Assembly (NCBI GenBank): GCA_036556325.1
Contig: DATBJR010000112.1
Location: forward strand, 1-16,188
DNA length: 16,188 nt
Direction of reading: 5' to 3'
Origin: DASSCW01 sp036556325
GTDB taxonomy: Bacteria; Chloroflexota; Limnocylindria; QHBO01
Positions 12,996 to 16,188 of the stretch are shown piece by piece. Positions within the stretch are counted from its first letter, which is position 1. Every line of letters begins with the position of its first letter. A model generated the notes under the pieces. The model worked only from the letters and a program-made list of their open reading frames with translations, made no database searches and was not told the origin of the DNA. The position numbers were made by a program, and so were the translations under genes.

Positions 12996-14005
12996 CCGGC
13001 GTTGCGTCGCTCGCCATGCGCCTGCGGCGGCCGGGATCGGTGGGCGGCTGGCTCGAGCCCGGTTCCGAACCCCTGCCGGATCCGGCGCCCGACGAGGTGC
13101 TGCTGGAGGTAACGGCCAGCGGCGTCTGCCGCACCGACCTGCAGATCGTCCAGGGCGACCTGCCCGAGCGCGCCCCGCACGTCGTGCCCGGCCACCAGGC
13201 GGTGGGACGGGTGGTCGCCGTCGGCCGCGCGGTCACCGGCTGGCAGAGCGGCGATCGCGGCGCCACGACCTGGCTGGCATGGGCCGACGGGACCTGCCGC
13301 TACTGCCGCTCGGGGCGCGAGAACCTGTGCCCCCGTGCGCGTCTGACCGGGTGGGACGTCGACGGCGGATTCGCGACGCACGTCCGGGTGCACGGGGACT
13401 TCCTGATCCGCATCCCGGATGAGATCTCGGATGCCGATGCTGCGCCGCTGATGTGCGCCGGGGTGATCGGCTACCGAGCGCTGCGGTTGGCTGGCCTGGC
13501 GGCGGGCATGCGCCTGGGCCTGTATGGATTCGGGGCATCGGCGCACCTGGCCATCCAGGTCGCCCATCACGCCGGGGCGGTCGTCCACGTCGCATCGCGT
13601 ACCCCTGCCGATCTCGCCCTGGCGCGTGAGCTCGGCGCCGGCTCGACCGGCGCCTACGACGAGCCGCCGCCCGAAGCGCTGGACGCCGCCATCACCTTCG
13701 CGCCGGTTGGCGCGGTGATCGTTGACGCGCTGCGGGCGCTGGCGCCCGGCGGGCGGGTGGTGATCAACGCCATCCACCTGGACGGGATCCCCGCCTTCGA
13801 CTACGACCTGCTGTGGCAGGAGCGCGCCATCGGCAGTGTCGCGAACGTCACCCGGCAGGACGCGCGCGAGTTCCTGGCAATGGCCGCGGCGCACGGCATC
13901 CGGGCCACGACGCGCCATTACCCGCTCGAGGCGGCCAACGCCGCGTTGGCGGACGTGGCCGCAGGGACCATCGGCGCCCCATCAGCGGTGCTCGTGGTGG
14001 GCTGA
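12992..14005 (+). CDS. Zinc-type alcohol dehydrogenase, adh_fam_2-like
   Basis: The 337-residue MDR protein has GVCRTD with catalytic-zinc Cys46, PGHQAVG with His68, a structural-zinc-like loop with Cys102, Cys105 and Cys113 (CRYCRSGRENLC), TGWDVDGGFA, MCAGVIGYRAL with Cys155, and a nucleotide-binding stretch LGLYGFGASAH (175-185). The TGWD-DGG and YGFGxSAH phrases fit the TIGR02822-like zinc-binding family. Two residues are unusual: Gln69 replaces the Glu of GHE, and Asp99 replaces the first structural Cys. It should oxidise or reduce alcohol/aldehyde with NAD(P); the substrate is unknown. The GTG start at 12992 overlaps the previous stop by four bases. ATG at 13016 is an alternative that would drop 8 residues. 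Confidence 0.92.
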   Translation: MTGVASLAMRLRRPGSVGGWLEPGSEPLPDPAPDEVLLEVTASGVCRTDLQIVQGDLPERAPHVVPGHQAVGRVVAVGRAVTGWQSGDRGATTWLAWADGTCRYCRSGRENLCPRARLTGWDVDGGFATHVRVHGDFLIRIPDEISDADAAPLMCAGVIGYRALRLAGLAAGMRLGLYGFGASAHLAIQVAHHAGAVVHVASRTPADLALARELGAGSTGAYDEPPPEALDAAITFAPVGAVIVDALRALAPGGRVVINAIHLDGIPAFDYDLLWQERAIGSVANVTRQDAREFLAMAAAHGIRATTRHYPLEAANAALADVAAGTIGAPSAVLVVG

Positions 14006-14068
14006 AGCTCGCCACAGGGGCCGAAGTCCGTCCGTTTGTCCGCTCCGCTGCGGTCATCCGGCACTTGT

Positions 14069-14078
14069 CCAACGTTGG
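14069..14078. promoter_or_regulatory. Palindrome CCAACGTTGG before hsp20
   Basis: An exact 10-bp palindrome lies 62 bp before the hsp20 ATG, partly overlapping a TTGTCC that could serve as a -35 box (14065-14070). GATCGT about 18 bp downstream (14089-14094) is a weak -10 candidate. It does not match CIRCE or the HspR HAIR element. Confidence 0.25.
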
Positions 14079-14098
14079 CCGCCAGAGGGATCGTCATC

Positions 14099-14120
14099 GT
14101 GCCGGCGTCTGCGCCGGCAC
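14099..14120 (+). promoter_or_regulatory. Stem-loop in the hsp20 leader
   Basis: GTGCCGGCG (14099-14107) pairs perfectly with CGCCGGCAC (14112-14120) around a TCTG loop. The stem ends 6 nt before the AGGAGG ribosome site (14127-14132). The stem does not sequester the ribosome site, so a classical RNA thermometer is not shown. It may stabilise the mRNA, be a protein-binding DNA dyad, or act with longer pairing. Confidence 0.55.
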
Positions 14121-14139
14121 AGGATCAGGAGGCACCCAG

Positions 14140-14583
14140 ATGACACTGATGCGACCACGGATATTTCCGGAGATGCCGACCCTGCGAGAGGCGATCGACC
14201 GTCTCTTCGACGAGTCGTTCGTCCCCACGGGCGAGCTGCTGCCGGTGATGCCGACCGAACGGCCGGCCATCGACGCCTACGCCACGCCGGAGAAGTTCAT
14301 CGTGCGGGTGGCGCTGCCCGGGATGAAGGCCGAGGCGATCCACACCACCATCGCCGGTGACCTGCTCACGATCGAGGGCAAGCACGAAGAGGAGACGAAG
14401 GTCGAGGAGAAGGGCTATCTCCGCCGCGAGCTGAGCCGCGGGGAGCTGCGTCGCAGCGTGACGCTGCCCCAGGGCCTGAAGGTCGAAGCGGCCGAGGCGT
14501 CGTACATCGACGGCGTCCTCACCGTCACGATCCCGAAGCTGGAGGAGGTCAAGCCGCGCGAGATCAAGGTGCGGACGACCTGA
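14140..14583 (+). CDS. Hsp20 / small heat-shock protein
   Basis: The 147-residue protein has a short N-terminal arm with LREAIDRLFDESF, then an alpha-crystallin domain (about 44-138). This opens PAIDAYATPEKFIVRVALPG, followed by LLTIEGKHEEE, ELSRGELRRSVTLPQG and YIDGVLTVTIPK. The tail PREIKV supplies the I/V-x-I/V motif used for oligomer assembly. Such ATP-independent chaperones hold unfolding proteins in the cytoplasm. AGGAGG at 14127-14132, 7 nt from the ATG at 14140, is an ideal ribosome site. The gene follows the ADH by 134 bp with a structured leader and is closed by a strong stem-loop, so it is probably an independent unit within the stress block. Confidence 0.95.
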   Translation: MTLMRPRIFPEMPTLREAIDRLFDESFVPTGELLPVMPTERPAIDAYATPEKFIVRVALPGMKAEAIHTTIAGDLLTIEGKHEEETKVEEKGYLRRELSRGELRRSVTLPQGLKVEAAEASYIDGVLTVTIPKLEEVKPREIKVRTT

Positions 14584-14600
14584 GCGGCTGAGGCATGAGG

Positions 14601-14627
14601 GAGGGGCCGGCGAGATGCCGGCCCCTC
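14601..14627. terminator. Strong stem-loop, probably bidirectional terminator
   Basis: GAGGGGCCGGC (14601-14611) pairs perfectly with GCCGGCCCCTC (14617-14627) around GAGAT. It begins 18 bp after the hsp20 stop and lies 15 bp beyond the stop of the converging 2TM gene. Only a short GTTCGT follows, without a T-run, as is common in high-GC genomes. It probably serves both strands. Confidence 0.7.
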
Positions 14628-14641
14628 GTTCGTGCCTTGAC

Positions 14642-14920
14642 CTATGGGCGCCGCTCCAGCAGCTCCCTGGTCTTGCGCGCCTCCCACTCCGGACCGAAGA
14701 GGCTGTCCTCGAACAGCACCGAGGTCCCGTGGGCGGCAAGCCCGATGCCCCAGCCGATGGCCGGGAACAGGACCCACCAGAACGTGGGCGTCATGGCCCA
14801 GTTCAGGAGCGCGACCCCGCCGATGACCACCAGGTAGATGGCGGCATGGATGTAGAGCTCGCGACGCCGATGAACGCGCAGTCGCGCGCGCTCGAGCGCC
14901 TCGCCATTCGTGGTCTCCAT
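14642..14920 (-). CDS. Standalone 2TM-domain membrane protein
   Basis: The 92-residue protein has a charged N-terminus (EALERARLRVHRRRELYIH) and two hydrophobic helices at about 32-49 and 54-72. They are joined by a short MTPTFWW turn, with GWGIGLAAHG in the second helix and a charged C-terminus. This matches the 2TM domain family (PF13239-like), often fused to histidine kinases or HTH domains but here alone. Its function is not established. The ATG at 14920 has AGGAG 7 nt upstream; the longer upstream frame, starting inside the neighbouring coding sequence, is rejected. It is 22 bp downstream of the next membrane gene, so the two probably form an operon. Confidence 0.85.
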   Translation of the reverse strand: METTNGEALERARLRVHRRRELYIHAAIYLVVIGGVALLNWAMTPTFWWVLFPAIGWGIGLAAHGTSVLFEDSLFGPEWEARKTRELLERRP

Positions 14921-14942
14921 ATTGACGCTCCTTGCTGCCGCG

Positions 14943-15338
14943 TCAGACGGTGGCGGGCGGCAGGGCGCCCCGGGGCGTCGCGTCCGGTCCGGCGATGACG
15001 TAGGCAATCATGGCCACCAGGCCGAAGCTGAAGATGCCGAGCAGCAGCAGCAGGACGAACCAGGTCTTGTCATCGAGCTGGACCGTGTTCAGCAGGGCGC
15101 CGATCCAGGCCACCATGCCGGCGATCGCCCCGCCGACGATGGCGAAGCAGGCGATGCCCGCGACCAGGACCAGCAGCCAGGCGAAGCCGGTGGTGTTGAC
15201 GCCGACCACGTCGTGCCCGTCCATGACGAACGCGCCGCTGGCGAAGGCGCCCCACACCGCCAGGAAGCCCAGGATCAGGCCCGCCGCGACGGCGACCACG
15301 CTGCCGTAGAAGATGCGAACAACCGTTGGCTTTGACAT
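14943..15338 (-). CDS. Multi-helix membrane protein, unknown
   Basis: The 131-residue protein has hydrophobic helices at about 8-31, 51-70, 70-88 and 92-115, with a polar loop around 37-48 (VMDGHDVVGVNTTG) and a Pro/Ala tail. It should be an integral membrane protein with three or four spans. No catalytic motif or family is recognised; the last span loosely resembles PLD-nuclease N-terminal membrane segments, which is not enough for a call. GGAGG just before the ATG at 15338 fixes the start. The 2TM gene lies 22 bp downstream on the same strand, so the two membrane proteins are probably co-expressed. The gene is divergent from the response regulator. Confidence 0.75.
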   Translation of the reverse strand: MSKPTVVRIFYGSVVAVAAGLILGFLAVWGAFASGAFVMDGHDVVGVNTTGFAWLLVLVAGIACFAIVGGAIAGMVAWIGALLNTVQLDDKTWFVLLLLLGIFSFGLVAMIAYVIAGPDATPRGALPPATV

Positions 15339-15475
15339 GTCCCTCCTCCCGAGGTGATCCGTTCCTGCTGCCAGCGTGCGGAGCGGCCACGACGCCGGCG
15401 AGTGCTGGCCGGCCCGATTCGCCGGGACAAATCGCCTCAGCGGCGTCGCGTCATCGGTCCTTCACGATTGCGTCA

Positions 15476-15481
15476 TAGTCT
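15476..15481 (+). promoter_or_regulatory. -10 box (TAGTCT), leaderless promoter of the response regulator
   Basis: TAGTCT ends 8 nt before the ATG at 15490, and no ribosome site is present. This repeats the pattern seen before three other genes here. The 150-bp divergent gap shared with the membrane gene shows no other clear signal. Confidence 0.4.
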
Positions 15482-15489
15482 GATCGGCC

Positions 15490-16188
15490 ATGGCCACCGT
15501 GCTGCTCGTCGACGATGACCCGAAGATCCGCGAGCTGCTGCGCCTGTACGTCGAGCGCGAGGGCCATCGGCCCCTGTTCGCGGCCGACGGCGAGAGCGCA
15601 CTGGAGCTGGCCACCCGAGCCCGGCCGGACGTCGTGCTGCTGGACGTGATGCTGCCCGGGATGGACGGTTTCGAGGTGACACGCCGGCTGCGTGACATCT
15701 CGCAGGTGCCCATCCTGCTCCTGACCGCACGCAGCGCCGAGGGCGACCGGATCATCGGCCTGGACCTGGGCGCCGACGACTACGTGGTCAAGCCGTTCTC
15801 GCCCCGGGAGCTGATGGCCCGGGTGCGCGCCCTGTTGCGTCGGCATGGCCAGCCACACGCTGCCGACCAGCCGATCCTGGAGGCCGATGGGCTGACGCTC
15901 GACCCCAACGCGGTGAGCGTCACGCTCGACGGACGACCCCTCGAGCTCACGCCCTTCGAGTTCCGCATCCTGCAGGCGCTCATGCGCCGCCCGAACCGGG
16001 TCATGACCCGGGACGAGCTGATCGACGCGCTCCACGGCGCCGATGACCCGGGGATCTTCGACCGCACCATCGACGTGCACCTTGGCCGGTTGCGGCGAAA
16101 GCTCGGCGACGACGCCAGCCGCCCGCGGTTCATCGGGACGGTGCGCACGGTGGGCTACCGATTCGTGGCACCGGTGGAGCGTCGTCAG
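15490..16188 (+). CDS. OmpR/PhoB-family response regulator, 3' end cut off
   Basis: 233 codons are visible without a stop, so the gene continues past the window. The receiver domain (1-120) has Asp8-Asp10, the phosphorylation site Asp52 in LLDVMLPGMDG, Thr79 in LLLTA and Lys101 in VVKPF. A winged-helix output domain (about 130-228) has LTPFEFRILQALM, the recognition region FDRTIDVHLGRLRRKLGDD and the closing TVRTVGYRFV. It should bind DNA when phosphorylated by a sensor kinase, probably encoded just downstream. Only a few residues seem to be missing. It may control the adjacent membrane genes. The ATG is supported by TAGTCT 8 nt upstream. Confidence 0.95.
   Translation, partial: MATVLLVDDDPKIRELLRLYVEREGHRPLFAADGESALELATRARPDVVLLDVMLPGMDGFEVTRRLRDISQVPILLLTARSAEGDRIIGLDLGADDYVVKPFSPRELMARVRALLRRHGQPHAADQPILEADGLTLDPNAVSVTLDGRPLELTPFEFRILQALMRRPNRVMTRDELIDALHGADDPGIFDRTIDVHLGRLRRKLGDDASRPRFIGTVRTVGYRFVAPVERRQ

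Noticed and set aside
14006..14139. CIRCE, HspR or sigma-32 control of hsp20
   Set aside because: None of the three consensus sequences is present; only a different palindrome and a hairpin are seen.
13813..14583. 256-codon frame running from within the ADH gene into hsp20
   Set aside because: It is only the upstream extension of the hsp20 frame. The strong AGGAGG and ATG at 14140 and the family length place the hsp20 start there.

Overview
The window is dense, GC-rich bacterial chromosome with short intergenic gaps. It has no CRISPR array, transposase, integrase or rRNA. Base composition, leaderless-looking promoters and the gene families (HAF repeats, SHOCT-tailed cyclase-like protein, standalone 2TM protein, phosphoketolase, tandem-domain universal stress protein) fit a terrestrial or freshwater Chloroflexota lineage of the Limnocylindria or Ellin6529 type. 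An actinobacterium is a second possibility. This assignment is inference from gene content, not a database result.

Layout. The left edge (1-826) has the 5' end of a cytosine-deaminase-like gene (minus), a 19-codon Lys/Pro-rich micro-ORF with its own promoter and ribosome site, tRNA-Gly(UCC) (minus) and a small two-helix membrane protein. From 944 to 2654 a compact plus-strand operon encodes a VOC/glyoxalase-fold protein, a RidA-family protein without the usual catalytic Arg, and a class III cyclase-homology protein ending in SHOCT. From 2777 to 4931 a seven-repeat HAF lipoprotein is followed 4 bp later by a prolyl-iminopeptidase-like alpha/beta hydrolase. The 3' end of the hydrolase gene overlaps ackA tail-to-tail. 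On the minus strand xfp (phosphoketolase) and ackA form a two-gene energy operon: sugar phosphate to acetyl phosphate, then acetate plus ATP.

From 8406 to 10513 two exported proteins are divergent: a Tat-secreted protein of tail-fibre-like type and a NodB-type polysaccharide deacetylase carrying a duplicated N-terminal module. A strong perfect hairpin lies between them. From 10537 to 14583 there is a stress-type block: a tandem UspA protein translationally coupled to a GyrI-like protein (minus), a divergent unknown 240-residue protein overlapping a Zn alcohol dehydrogenase of the adh_fam_2 type, then an Hsp20 chaperone with a stem-loop leader and a terminator. Two small membrane proteins (minus) and a 3'-truncated OmpR/PhoB response regulator close the window.

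Taken together, xfp-ackA, Usp, Zn-ADH and Hsp20 resemble the microoxic or dormancy gene sets known in other phyla. Several -10-like TAnnnT boxes sit 6-8 nt from start codons, so leaderless mRNAs are probably common here. The least explained items are the 19-residue micro-ORF, the unknown 240-residue protein, the degenerate cyclase-SHOCT protein and the hairpin leader of hsp20.
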